A stretch of DNA of 64,000 nucleotides, taken from Rhynchopus sp. YZ270_cl-10 (Eukaryota > Euglenozoa > Diplonemea > Diplonemida > Diplonemidae). The notes under the pieces are model-generated. The model had not been told where the DNA came from. It saw only the letters and a program-made list of their open reading frames with translations, and did not search any database. This document shows positions 1 through 10,900 of the stretch, piece after piece. Every line of letters starts with the position of its first letter. The stretch's first letter is position 1. The stretch lies in the NCBI GenBank assembly GCA_964035575.1, contig OZ037839.1, forward strand, positions 1,253,220 through 1,317,219. Direction: 5' to 3'. Position numbers and translations under genes: made by a program.

Positions 1-600
1 TTTTGCAGAGCAAAAAAGGGAAAATGGCGCCGCAGGCAAATTTTTTTATAAGGTGCAGCCCTGGGCGGCGCGGAATTATTTTCTTTTTCGTTCCTCAGTG
101 CCGTCAGGGCCTGCCCAAGTGCGCCAACGCAATGCACTTTGCTACCACCGTGGTGGCGAGCACTTGCAGCACTGCAAGAAGCAAGGTTCCCTCGATGTTT
201 GCAGTCACACGCACCATCTGTATTATTATTTATTCTGTTGTGCGGGAGGTGAAAGGGACGAGACCGAAGGAAGCGGGGTGGAGACTTTTTTTGTTCATTA
301 TGGCTTGGTACCGCACTCCCCGGGCAGAGTGCGAGTTATTCTCAGCCACACGGGGCCCGGCCCGACCCCCCAGACTTTTTCCCCTAAGAAAAACCCTTAG
401 AAAAATAAATTTTCCCCGTATAAAATCCTTAGAAAAAATAATTTTCCCCCCGTGTAAAATCCTTAGAAAAAATAAAATAAAATCAAAATCGGGCCCCGGG
501 CACCCACTTTAGGCCCAGGCCTGCCTGGTCCCCCCTTATTTTTTTTTTTCTCCCAGGGGGACCACTGGTCCCCCCTGGTCCCCCCTGTGGGAAGCCCTGT
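1..600. repeat. Repeat-rich left edge: GCCTGCGGCGCC module and tandem repeats
   Basis: Bases 1-70 are a minus-strand copy of a module that also lies inside the hAT elements at 17674 and 22075 (core GCCTGCGGCGCC, then a T-rich run ending TTTTGCTCTGCAAAA). Bases ~378-475 hold about three tandem units around AAAATCCTTAGAAAAAATAA, and 520-600 repeats GGTCCCCCCT. I see no gene here. Short open frames in the stretch have no protein-like composition. Confidence 0.6.
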
Positions 601-605
601 GTGGC

Positions 606-904
606 GATTACGCGGCCCCTCTGCCTGCTGACACCCCGTCAGCAACCTTGGGTAGAGTTCATCTACACAGGACGCTTTGGCAGAGTGGGTCTTTGCATTT
701 TGCAATACCTTACAACATCTTGTTTCCCCGAGTGGAGCAAGCAGTCTTTTTCTGGGTTAAGACCAGGCAACATGCTTGAGTGCGACACAGGCTTCCCCTT
801 CAGGGAGGACCGAGAAGAGCGTTGGGATCCATGAGAGTGTGCGCTATTGCGGTGAGGTGCAAGGCTGGTTTGGGGAAATGGGGAGTGGTGGTGGGGGGGC
901 GGTG
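606..904 (+). repeat. ~300-bp dispersed repeat, copy 1 (copy 2 at 55349-55650)
   Basis: This block is almost identical to 55349-55650 in the same orientation. It contains a perfect short hairpin GCTGACACCCCGTCAGC (627-643) and GGGTAGAGTTCATCTAC a few bases later. Both copies lie upstream of + strand genes. No terminal repeats or target duplication were recognised, so the mechanism of spread is unknown. Confidence 0.8.
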
Positions 905-1244
905 ACACCATACACGTAACACATCCTGGGTGGTGTTTGAGTATCGTCAACTGTCAGGTGGGTGGGGTCATATGTATTGCAGCAAAGTTGCAGCACACAC
1001 CACGACTACAAGTTTAGGCAACACTGACTTGTACTGCGGACAACGTGTTTTTGCTATCAAAAATACCCACAAGGACGAGGGGATACAACAGCCTCGTGGG
1101 CACACCGCTGACACACCCTGGAAGCAAGCAACTAACAGTCTTAGATCTCCTTTTCACGTTTTTCAGTCTTTTGAGCAACAGACAAATAGAAACGAGTCTC
1201 TCGAGCATGTTATCCCCCCATTTTGCTGCATCTCGTCTCCCTCC

Positions 1245-1294
1245 TCCTCCTTCTCAACACCACCCCACAACAGAGCAACACGTCACTCGAAACA
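1245..1294 (+). promoter_or_regulatory. Splice acceptor and 5' leader of the first Ubl-LRR gene
   Basis: A C/T-rich tract ends in CAACAG at 1273, 21 bases before the ATG at 1295. The same arrangement precedes at least nine other genes here. It fits a spliced-leader trans-splice acceptor, though an acceptor of a 5'-UTR cis intron cannot be excluded. Confidence 0.5.
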
Positions 1295-3028
1295 ATGGAA
1301 CTGTGTGTGCAGGGATATGATGAAAACAAATTCGTGATTGAGGTGGGTGAGAACGACACAACGGAGACGATGCGGCAGAAGGTGGCGTCTGCAACAGGGT
1401 TGTGCGAAGACAGCTTCCGCATGGGCTTCGGAGGGAAGGAGGAAGGAGAGGACATCACAGAACTGAGTGCTGGAGACACAGTCGTGTTGACGAAGTCGAC
1501 GAAGTACCAATCTGTTGAGACACTTCGTGCCTTGGGTGAGACAGACATTTCCGAAGCGAGGTTGGCGACTGTGAAGGATCCTGAAGTGGCTTCTCTGCTT
1601 CTTCAGGCGGAGGTTGCGACTGTAATTCCGAACTCGTTTTTGTCGCTAGAATCGTTTACGAGACTTGATCTCTCTGCTGTGTCTGGTGTGACACGCATCG
1701 AGCACTACTTCCTCTACTGTTGTGGTTCAGTGGAAACCGTTGACTTGTCGGGATTGTGCAACGTTACGCACATCGTGGATGCCTGTCTCTCTTGCTGCAC
1801 ATCGTTGACAAGCCTTGACGTGTCAGGGTTCACTGGTGTGACGGTGATAGGGAACAGGTTCCTCCAAAGAAGTGGCGTCCTACATCTTGACTTATCCGCG
1901 ATGACGAGTGTGACGGAGGTTGGTGCAAACTTTCTCTACCACTGCGAGTCGTTGGAAAGGATTGACATCTCAGGATGGCGCAGAATCACGCACATTGAGG
2001 ACGGCTTCCTCCATCACTGCACCTCGTTGGCAACCATTGATTTGTCAGCTTTTTGCAGTGTCACGAAGATCGACTCCTACTTTCTCTTCAACTGCAAGTC
2101 GTTGACCACCATCTGCTTTTCAGGGATGACGAATGTGACGGAAATTAACGACAGCTTTTGTTCGTCCTGCACCTCGTTGGAAACGATTGACTTGACAGCA
2201 CTGCACAAAGTTGTGAAGGTAGGACACCGCTTTCTGAGGGGCTGCACCTCGCTGAGAAGTATCGACCTGTCAGCTTTTGGCAATGTCGCAGCCATTGGGA
2301 GAGGGTTTCTTTTTGAGTGCACATCATTGAAAACAGTTGATTTATCGGTGTTGCGCAGCCTAACACACATTGAGCAACACTGGATGGATGAGTGCTTAGC
2401 GTTGACAACAGCAGACTTATCAGGAATGAGCAATGTTACGCAGATTGATGCATATTTCCTGCAAGATTGCACATCCTTGACCACGCTGGACGTGTCAGGT
2501 TTTGGCAGGGACACAGAGATCCAGCAGTACTTCCTGCTCAACTGCAACGCACTCACAACAGTGGTCTTGCCAGGCAACATCGACATTGACGAGATGTTGT
2601 CTCTGCCGAATGGAGACCCTAGAATGAGCACCTACAAGGAGGCCTTCTATGTACGTGTGCGTGAGATTTACGCAAGGTTTACGGAACAGTTCGGAGGTGT
2701 GCGGATAGAAGCTTTTGAGGCAGTACGAACAGACGTGTCTGGAAGTGCAAGACAATGTATTGCATTGAAAGCAGGACAAGAGAGAGAAGGGATTGATGCA
2801 AGCACAAGAGGACAAAAAAGAGGAACAAAAATCACAAAAAGGGGACGACAAACAGGAGAAACACAAGCAGAAGTATTTGGAGTGTTTGGTGCAGGACAAA
2901 CAGAGAGGAGGAAACGGAGGAGGCTTGGTGCGGGACAAAGAGGAGATTTGCCAACAAGAGCGTTTGGAGGGTTTGGGGCAGGACAAACAGGGGGATTTGG
3001 AGGGTTTAGGCAGGAGAAACAGGAGTAG
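1295..3028 (+). CDS. Ubiquitin-like domain plus BspA-type leucine-rich-repeat protein (paralogue A)
   Basis: Predicted 577 residues. Residues 1-75 form a ubiquitin-like fold: a beta start MELCVQGYDENKFVIEV, a central helix after DTTETMRQKV, and a final strand DTVVLTK. A linker ending ASLLLQAEVATVIP follows, then about 12 LRR units of 25 residues (pattern LxxIDLSGxxxVTxIxxxFLxxCTS), as in BspA/TpLRR proteins. The last ~90 residues are basic and low-complexity, with repeated GAGQT and FGGF motifs. I chose the ATG at 1295 over an in-frame ATG at 1223 because all paralogues start MEL and a CAG acceptor lies between the two. No signal peptide is seen. The repeats are more diverged than in paralogues C-F, so this is an older member. 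Function unknown; a protein-interaction scaffold is a guess. Confidence 0.85.
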   Translation: MELCVQGYDENKFVIEVGENDTTETMRQKVASATGLCEDSFRMGFGGKEEGEDITELSAGDTVVLTKSTKYQSVETLRALGETDISEARLATVKDPEVASLLLQAEVATVIPNSFLSLESFTRLDLSAVSGVTRIEHYFLYCCGSVETVDLSGLCNVTHIVDACLSCCTSLTSLDVSGFTGVTVIGNRFLQRSGVLHLDLSAMTSVTEVGANFLYHCESLERIDISGWRRITHIEDGFLHHCTSLATIDLSAFCSVTKIDSYFLFNCKSLTTICFSGMTNVTEINDSFCSSCTSLETIDLTALHKVVKVGHRFLRGCTSLRSIDLSAFGNVAAIGRGFLFECTSLKTVDLSVLRSLTHIEQHWMDECLALTTADLSGMSNVTQIDAYFLQDCTSLTTLDVSGFGRDTEIQQYFLLNCNALTTVVLPGNIDIDEMLSLPNGDPRMSTYKEAFYVRVREIYARFTEQFGGVRIEAFEAVRTDVSGSARQCIALKAGQEREGIDASTRGQKRGTKITKRGRQTGETQAEVFGVFGAGQTERRKRRRLGAGQRGDLPTRAFGGFGAGQTGGFGGFRQEKQE

Positions 3029-3502
3029 GGAAGGCAGGACTATTTGGAGGGTTTGTTGACTTGTGTGAAGAACACTTCGGTGAAAATATAGAACTTCATT
3101 TCCACAAAAATTGTTCAGCCTTTTCGATCGACTTTGTTTATTTCCTTCATGGTGTAGCACGTCGAGTAGGTTGTGGTGTACATTGGCATTAGCAGGAGGG
3201 TTTGGAGGGTTAGGAGCAGGACAAACAGGAGGATTTGTGTGAAGAACACTTTGGTGAACCTATTGAACTACATTTTTGGATACACCTGTGAACACTTGGG
3301 GAAAACGTTATTTACTCTTTCCCATCGTGTGATGGGAAGAATATTGAAGCTGTGGTGTGGGGAGCTGTTTTGTGTGGTTTTGCTTCATCTTTATCAGTCG
3401 TTTTGTTGTATTTTGTTTTGCGTTGTTTCGCCCCCTTGATCGTAGCGACTCTTTTCGAGATACAAAGTATCCCCTTCCCACCCCTCCTTCCACAAAACAC
3501 AA
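3029..3502 (+). repeat. Intergenic block duplicated at 7317-7565
   Basis: Two diverged units beginning TGTGTGAAGAACACTT (from ~3062 and ~3237) extend the low-complexity tail region of paralogue A past its stop. Bases 3236-3480 recur almost unchanged at 7317-7565. The block ends at the leader of the next gene, so the far copy is probably a detached upstream region of paralogue B. Confidence 0.75.
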
Positions 3503-5570
3503 ATGTGTTTTGGCGCGTCTCCCACCGCACCACCAATGGCGGTGTGTGAAAACGATGGATGCGGGGCACCTGCAGAGCTGCAGTGTGGGCGCTGCAGCGA
3601 GATGTACCTCTGCAAGGAGAATGCCTGCTTCAACGCTTTGCACCGTGCACCCGACCGTGCCGTGCACCGCAAGTCTATGAGCGCTTATGGGACAGCATCG
3701 CTGTGTGCACATGAGGCAGATCTGACGAAGCGGCGCACTGCTGCAGAGGAGGAGTGCTGTGTGCTTGAGGGATTGGGTGTCAGGTGCAAAGACCATCTGC
3801 AGCAGACGGTGCAAAGACCATCTGCAGCAGACAGAGCGCGGGTACCTCTTTATGGCGGAGGGCTGGACACGCAGCCACATTGAGAGCGAGGAGGAGGTGT
3901 CGAGGAAGCTCCACACACAGCTGTACAGTATTGCAGGTGATGTGTCTGCACTGAAGGCGTTTAGCGCACATGCGGACGGCGTGATTGCTACGTGCAAGGA
4001 TGTGTGCCAGCTTGGGCCTGATGTCGCACAGCACATGGCCGCACAGTCGCAGGAGATCATGCACACCATAGCAAGCATCCCACTGAACATCAACCGCCAC
4101 CGCCTTGCGGGTGTTGTCTCCCCACACGCAGAGCTTTCCGTGACACTGCCTGAGTGTGTTGCAAACCTGCACGACAACCTTGCCCAGAGTTTGCGAGTTG
4201 GTGTGTCTCTGCCTGTGGAGGGCTTTGATGGCGAGATGCACAAGGTTGAGGTGGGTGAGGAGGACACAGCCGCAGACTTGCATTGGAAGGTGGCGTCTGC
4301 AGTGGGGTTGCCTGAAGAGGTGGTGCACGTGAGCTACAAGGGCGAAGCGATTGTGGAGGGAGAGGACATGTGGCCAGCGCCGCTGCGTGCAGACAGGATC
4401 GTGGTGACGAAGACAACGAAGTACGAAGCCATCATTGCACTGAAGGCATGGGGTGTGTCAGTGCCCACAGAGTCGCTGCAGCGTGTGGACGATGCAAAGG
4501 TGGTCTGCTGGCTTCTGCAGGCGGAGGTTACGACAGCAATTCCCGACAGGGTCCTGTCCGGCGCAATATTCACAACACTCGACCTGACCGGCACGGACTT
4601 GAGCTTTGTTACGACTGTTGGTGAGAGCTTTCTTTGCAGCTGTCCGAACCTGACAACAGCCAACATCTCAGGCTTGACTGGCGTGACTGCGATTGGGACG
4701 CACTTCCTGAGTACGTGCACGTCTCTGACAGAGCTTGTCGCTGACTTGAGCCACGTCACCGCCATACCAGACTTCTTTCTCCACCAGTGCACGGCACTGA
4801 CGAACGTCGACGTCACCAGTTGGAACAGCGTGACTTCGATTGGGAACAAGTTCTGTCGCAGGTGCACATCGTTGGAAAGCTTCGACCTGACTGGGTTCGT
4901 GAATGTCACTGCCATTCAGGATGGTTTCCTGCAGGAGTGTATGTCGCTGAGACGCCTCGACCTCTCTTGCATGAGCCGTCTCGCCGAGGTTGGTGATGGC
5001 TTTCTGATGTACTGCCGGGCACTGACGGACGTGGACGTGTCTGGTCTGCCCAGTCTGGGTGCGATCGGGAACAGCTTCCTCGATGGCTGTTCGGCACTGA
5101 AAACACTCAACCTATGTGGCTTCGAAGGTGTGACCGCAATTGGCGCTCACTTCGCTTATAATTGCACACAGCTGCAAACAGTGAGCATTTCAGGCTTGAA
5201 CAGCGTGGCTGCGATTGGGAAGTGCTGCCTTGCCGAGTGCAAGATGCTGAAGACACTTACGATCACTGGCTTGACAGCGCTGCCTCGTATCGATGACTCC
5301 TTCGCTTCAAACTGTGTGTCGTTGAAGTCACTGAACATTGCTGGTTTGCGCAGTGTGGCCGTTCTTGGGGAAGGCTTCCTGTCCGGGTGCATGCATTTAC
5401 GAGGACTCGATGTCACAGCCTTATCAGGCGTCACTGCAGTTGGGGCAAACTGCTTTCGGGGGTGTGCGGACTTGGGACCGTTGAAGCAGCTTCAGAAACA
5501 GGAGGCGCAAAAGAAGCAGGAGGAGCTTCAACGTGTACAGGAGGAGGAGGAGGAGGAGGAGGAGGAGTAG
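3503..5570 (+). pseudogene. Zinc-finger plus Ubl plus LRR protein (paralogue B), frameshifted by a 25-bp duplication
   Basis: The first ~100 codons (from 3503, or ATG 3536) carry Cys/His pairs C15, C20, C28, C31, C37, C42, H47, H55, spaced like a B-box or MYND finger. A helical region follows, then a ubiquitin-like domain (around 4196-4420), about 12 LRR units of 25 residues, and a tail of Gln/Lys and nine Glu. The frame changes at a direct 25-bp duplication, 3783-3807 and 3808-3832. With one unit the frame would run from the finger to the stop at 5570, so this is a recently broken host gene, a variant allele or an assembly slip. The second unit also creates GT...AG ends 22 nt apart whose removal would restore frame, but no other intron here is that short. 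The finger suggests ubiquitin- or chromatin-type scaffolding by analogy only. Confidence 0.7.
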
Positions 5571-6107
5571 GACGACTTCAGCGTGTTCAGACCGCCTTGT
5601 ACGCTGTCTCTGACGCAGGTGGAAGCGCCTCAACTCGACGTCGCCATAACAACGTTTCCCTCATTCCCCCCCTCCCCTTTACACACACTGTCCACATGAG
5701 ACAGTGCCCCGTGTGCACCCAGCAAGATGGCTGGATGAGTACACGTAATAATTGTTAGTTCTTGCCCTGTTTCTATCACTTCATTTCATCCTGTTTTTAA
5801 GAGTGTACAACGCATTCATTGTTTTGTCACGTAGCTTCTGAAGCTTCTGAAGCTTCTGAAGCTTCTGAAGCTTGTGAAGCGCGTGTGAGTTACCTCGGTG
5901 TGCAACAGCACGCACCCTACCTCTGTGTCTTGCCTTCACTTTCCCTCCCCTCATTCCAACGCAAGGACATCTCCCCTGTCCGTGCACCGCTTAGTGGTGT
6001 CCTTGTCACGTGACTTTCATGCCCCCACCCCATTGCCTTACTTTGCACATGCACACACCCAAAAAGAGAGATTGTTTTTTTTTTGTTCTCTTTCTTTTCT
6101 TTTCACT
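5571..6107. other. Intergenic stretch with a 9-bp tandem repeat
   Basis: The only clear structure is about five copies of GAAGCTTCT at ~5832-5880, each holding a HindIII-like AAGCTT. The rest is mixed sequence without a protein-like frame. Confidence 0.5.
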
Positions 6108-6291
6108 CAAAACGGAGCAAAAATTACGTACGATTGAGGCGCAGGTGATAAAGTTCAGGGATGTGGAGAAGGAGAAAATTGCGTTGCAGTCGAGAGGGAA
6201 TAAATATAAAAGCGAGCAGGCAAAGTTTATACAGGAGCAAGCCGACAAGAAAGTGGCAGAAGAATTAGAGCAAGAAAAACAACGGCAAAAC
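6108..6291 (+). pseudogene. Orphan coiled-coil coding fragment
   Basis: About 60 codons read as a charged coiled coil (KLRTIEAQVIKFRDVEKEK near the start, ADKKVAEELEQEKQRQN at the end). It follows a pyrimidine-rich tract that could be an acceptor, but there is no start codon, donor or continuation I can support. It may be a lost exon of a neighbouring repeat protein or an exon of an unrecognised gene. Confidence 0.35.
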
Positions 6292-6507
6292 TGTGTCAGC
6301 CATTTTCCCTTCCCGTGCCCACCACGTCCGTACACTGCACACAACCCACTCTTGAGACCCTTCTTCACAGCTGTCTGTGCTGCTGGTGGTGCATCACCAC
6401 ACAACCTCTGTTGCTGGGACAGGCATCACCTTTGTTCAAGTTTCTTTGTGTCCACACCACACCACACCACACCACACAGGTCCCTTCCTTTTCTCCCTAC
6501 CCCTTCC

Positions 6508-6606
6508 CACCCCTCCTTCCACAAAACACAAATGTGTTTTGGCGCGTCTCCCACCGCACCACCAATGGCGGTGTGTGAAAACGATGGATGCGGGGCACCT
6601 GCAAAA
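6508..6606 (+). pseudogene. Detached copy of the 5' end of paralogue B
   Basis: Nearly identical to 3479-3577: the leader, the start ATGTGTTTTGGCGCG and the first ~25 codons of the zinc finger. It then breaks off into dispersed-repeat sequence. With 7317-7565 it shows that B-like genes have been copied and shredded between 5.6 and 7.6 kb. Confidence 0.75.
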
Positions 6607-6639
6607 TTTTGGTGTTTTGACCCTTCGGAAGCACCCAAA

Positions 6640-7228
6640 AACGTACTTTTGTGTACAAAAACACGCATATTAGTAGGTCATAAAATGGCCCAAAGAATCC
6701 AAAGAAAACCTCAGAAATAGATGTTCGCGAAAAAAATTCGCAAGTCAAACTTCAGCCACAATACGGTCATTTTGTGCATACCCTGTGACTGTGGTGGCTA
6801 GAGAACACGCACATGCAGACCCGTTCCTTGCAATTTCCAGTGTTGTGTTTATCAATGCATGCATGCATCCAGAGGACCTCTGGTTTACGAAATCGTAGGC
6901 ACTCCTGTGCAAAAATGAAGTCGGTTTTTGACCCAAAATCGGGGTGGGTGGGCCATAATTTGCTCCAAATTTGGCAGAAAATTGGGATTTTTCTGAAAAT
7001 TTCATTGTGCCCAGCAAAAATCCTTGATTTTTTGAAGAATTTTCCAAAAAATATGCTATACCCCCTATGACTGGACCCAACTCCCCTCACTATTTTTTCC
7101 CTAAAAAAGCCCCCAAAATTCCTACCATTTTTACCATTTTTACCATTTTTACCATTTTTGACCAATTTAGGGTACCTCCATATAATTATTTTTTGACCTT
7201 ATTTTAGGTGCTCGAAGTTGGAATCTGA
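6640..7228. repeat. Dispersed repeat shared with 33840-34130 and 37320-37530
   Basis: Bases ~6640-6800 resemble 33840-34130, and ~6970-7170 are nearly identical to 37320-37530, including a short tandem run of TACCATTTT units. No coding capacity was seen. Confidence 0.65.
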
Positions 7229-7268
7229 CCCCCATGTCCAGGTCATAAAAATGCCCTGGACATGGGGG
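7229..7268. repeat. Perfect hairpin with CCCCATGTCCAGG arms
   Basis: The arms CCCCCATGTCCAGG and CCTGGACATGGGGG enclose a short A-rich loop. The hairpin sits at the boundary between the dispersed repeat and the relic of paralogue A, so it may mark an insertion end. Confidence 0.6.
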
Positions 7269-7634
7269 TCCAGGGCCCAGGATTTGGACAGGACAAACAG
7301 GAGCAGGACAAGGAGGAGGATTTGAAGAACACTTTGGTGAACCTATTGAACTGCATTTTTGGATACACCTGTGAACACTTGGGGAAAACGTTATTTACTC
7401 TTTCCCGTCGTGTGATGGGAAGAATATTGAAGCTGTGGTGTGGGGAGCTGTTTTGTGTGGTTTTGCTTCATCTTTATCAGATGTTTTGTTGTGTTTTTGT
7501 TTTGCGTTGTTTCGCCCCCTTGATCGTAGCGACTCTTTTCGAGATACAAAGTATCCCCTTCCCTCCTCTCTGTTTGTTATTTTTCAGTACTATTCACCCC
7601 TCTCGGGTCTTTTAGGTGATCTCAATCTATCTTA

Positions 7635-7863
7635 CACGACGGTGATGTAACGGGTGTTACAAGTGGAGTTACAAGTGAGTTACATGTAACTTTTGTTACA
7701 TGTAACTCACTTGTAACTCACTTGTAACCCACCAGTTACAACCTGATTTTGCCTGTAATTCATGTATCCCACTTGTAACTCACTTGTAACTCACTTGTAA
7801 CGGTTTTTCACTTGTAACGTTACATGTAACTTCACTTGTAATGTACTGTACATCACCGTCGTG
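7635..7863. mobile_element. TA-flanked palindromic MITE, Tc1/mariner-like
   Basis: The terminal inverted repeats CACGACGGTGATGTA (7635-7649) and their complement (7849-7863) are perfect over 15 bp and flanked by TA on both sides, the target used by Tc1/mariner transposases. The interior is built from repeated TTGTAACTCAC and TTACATGTAAC motifs in both directions, so the whole 229 bp can fold back. It ends ~37 bases before the splice acceptor of the next gene. Confidence 0.65.
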
Positions 7864-7865
7864 TA

Positions 7866-7906
7866 GACCTCCACCTCCCACCTTGCCCACCTACCCACAG
7901 AGCATT
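7866..7906 (+). promoter_or_regulatory. Splice acceptor just before the large secreted-protein gene
   Basis: A C-rich tract ends in CCCACAG at 7900, six bases before the ATG at 7907. The upstream in-frame ATG at 7841 lies before this acceptor and inside the MITE, which is why I reject it as the start. Confidence 0.5.
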
Positions 7907-10900
7907 ATGTTAAAAACAACTTGCACCCTTCTCTTAGTACTATGTGTTACAGGCGAGGTGCCACCTCCGTCATCGAACGAGCCCTTTGAGTACAGCTCCT
8001 TTTCTGACACCTTTTCCGATGTTGTGGAAAGCTACAAGGCACGCGCCGTGCACGCCGTCAGCGACGACGTCGCGAAGTACATGGACAGCATCGGCGTGAC
8101 TGCCGTGGTGCACGACGTCCTCGAGTCGCACACTGCGCAGTACCTGAACAAAACGGCAGAAGGCATTGAGGCGATGATCGCACACCTCTCCTCGACAGAC
8201 ATGCCACGCCTTGAGTCCAGGATCTCAGGTCTGGAGGAGAGTCTTTCTGGGACGCTGTCTGCTTTGGCGGGGCTGACTGACGCTGTGAAGCACGCGGGCA
8301 CTTTTGTTAATGCGGACCGGAGCGGGGAGGCACAGTCGGGGACGATTGGAGATGTTGTGGTTGTGACTGCGGGGTTGGGGTTGAAGGCGGCGGGGACGAA
8401 GGTGGTGGTTGGCGGGGAGGAGGTGGCGGCTTCTGCTTCGGCGGGGTTTCACTTTCAGTTTGGTGTGGATGTTGCTACGGGGAAGGATGCTGTGGTTGCG
8501 TTGGGTGGAGGGGCCTCTGTGGGGATGGGTGTTGAGGACACAACAACAACAACAAAGACAAAGACAAAGACAAAGACAGACACAGGGCTGCTGGAACGCC
8601 TCGACGCAGACCTCGACGCAACGTTGTCGGTCGACTTCACCTCCTCCACTGCGGCAGTGTCCGGGTTTGCATACAAAGTTTCGATCCGCCTCCCCTCCTT
8701 CACACACATCAAGTCAATCCACGTCCACCTCCGCCATCCAAACTGGGGCTGTCTCTCGGTGAACCCGAAAGCAATGTTCGAACCGACGATGATCGGATGG
8801 GGGATGACGCTGTACGAAGGCGCTCCTTCGGGGCTTCTCTCAGGCGCGAAAGGGTTGTGGGCGGAGTTGAAGCTGGCTGCGGCAGAGGTGGCTGCGCTGA
8901 AGGGTTCTGCATGGGGGAAGGGGACCTATATGATTGGAGACTCACTGACGCTGGGAACAGCGAGCATCCCAAAGTTCGACAGTGCTGCGTGCTGGGTGGG
9001 ACACTCCTCGACACACAACGCAGCAGGCGTGGTTGTGCACGATGCCGTGGGAAAGGTAACCGACATGGTGGCGTTTCTTGAGGCGACGGAGACGATGGTG
9101 CTGAAGGCACATTACACAGTACCCTTCTGCCTTGGGTCCTGCAGTGGGAAGGTCAGCACTGCGTCCTCTATCTCTGGAAACGCGACCCTGAAGTTCACAG
9201 ACGACCATGATGGAGGTGAGGTGGATATCTATGTGGACGGTGTGACCTTTGGCGGGACTGCGTCGGTGCTTGCTGCAACCCTGCCGACAGCGGCAAAGAA
9301 CGTGTTCCTTGGGATGCTGACCCCCATCAGCCACCTTGGTCTTGGTGCGTCCTCGATCAAAGTGGTTGTGACGAAGGAGACAGCGAAGCTTACCGCTGCA
9401 GGAAGCCCTGCATTGCCTACGGACACAAAGAGCAGTGCGTTTGAAGCCGTTCTGCGTACAATCTCGGATGCAGAGGTGGAGATCAAAGCCAGCAAAAGCA
9501 GTGAGGTTGCGACCTTTGAGCTTGACATTGGGACAAAGCCGACGGATGGAAGCAAGATTGCGATTCGGAGCGAGGATGGGAAGGAAGGGTTCACGCTGTT
9601 TGCAAAGGCCGCAACGTCCGGCGAGCTTGATGTGGGTGTGTCGCTTCCGGTGCGCCTCTGTGTCGAGCACTGCGGCACCTCGTCGGCACGGTTCCTCTAC
9701 CTCCTTGGCGACCTTGAGGTGTCCTTGAGTGGCGAGGAGCAGGTGGTCGAAGGCGGGCTGGTGATGGACGGCTGGTGGAGCGAAGCCTTTGGGATCCCCT
9801 TTGTCAACATTGCGGACATCAAACTGGGCCTTGCCATGAACCTTGAGACCATGGTGCCCACGAAACTCGACATTGGCGGCACGGTCTGCCTGGGCACGTG
9901 GTCGGACTGCGAGCACAAAACCGGGACCTACATCGAAGCGCGCGCGTACGTTGGCCTCGACATTGATGCGCCTGAGAAGAGCTACTACATCACCATGGTC
10001 AGCAAGCTCACTGTCGGGGAGATCTTTGGCCTCATCGGTGAATACTCGCCATTTGTCAAAAAGCTTGACATTGCACGTAACGCACCTTTCCTCGCCGAGT
10101 CAGGGATATATCCCTTCAGCCCCGACGCTGCGTGCTCCACGACAGCCACAGCCACAGACACACCACCAGCATCAGTAGACCTCTCATGCTATGCGTACAT
10201 GTCGTTCAACGGCGAAGGCAGTGCGAAAACGATTAGCTTCCGCGACGGCGACGTGGTGATCCCGAACGGCATCGCCTTTTCGGGTAAGATCGACTTCTTT
10301 GGATGGAAATTTGGTGTCCAGGCAAGCGTGTCGGAGTCTGCTTTTGACATCAAGGCGGAGATGGATAAGGTGGACATTAAAATCGGGGCGACAAGCATCA
10401 TTGAGATTGGGAAGTACTTGGACGGGTCGGAGGTGAAGGGTGGTGCGACCTTCCATGTTGCTGCGGACAGCAAGAAGGGGGACATCTTGGTCGGCGTCTA
10501 TGGTGCGTTCTCGATTCCCGTGTTGCGTTCGTATGGGGAGCTGCAGCTGACGCTTGACAAATCGACGTTCCGGTTCGAAACTGATATGCACCTGTTTGAT
10601 GGCGCGCTGACCTCGAAGACCCTTGTCGAATGGAACTGGGACCTGACGTACTTCAAGGCGGAGCTTTCGGACATCAGCTTCGCGGACATCATTGTTGTGA
10701 AGGATGTGCACTTTTCGTACGACGAGAAGGCATCGTCCGTCGACTTTGGAGTGAAGATTTCGGTGCTGCGTCTCATCTCCATTGCGGCAGAGCTGCGCAT
10801 CACCGGGAACACCATCGCCTTCGATGTGTCTGCGGACCTTGCACTCATCGCAATAGATGTGTCAGGGACTGCGCAGATTGCGACCCCCTTTTCAGACTCA

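Noticed and set aside
1223-1294. Upstream ATG at 1223 for paralogue A
   Set aside because: It precedes the CAG acceptor and all paralogues begin MEL at the position equivalent to 1295.
3805-3827. A 22-nt intron in paralogue B
   Set aside because: All other introns here are about 200 bases or longer; the GT...AG ends are a by-product of the 25-bp duplication. Kept only as a testable alternative.
8942-9916. Minus-strand open frame of ~320 codons
   Set aside because: Lies wholly inside the 1672-residue gene, which has better composition and a signal peptide; the shadow comes from GC-rich third positions.
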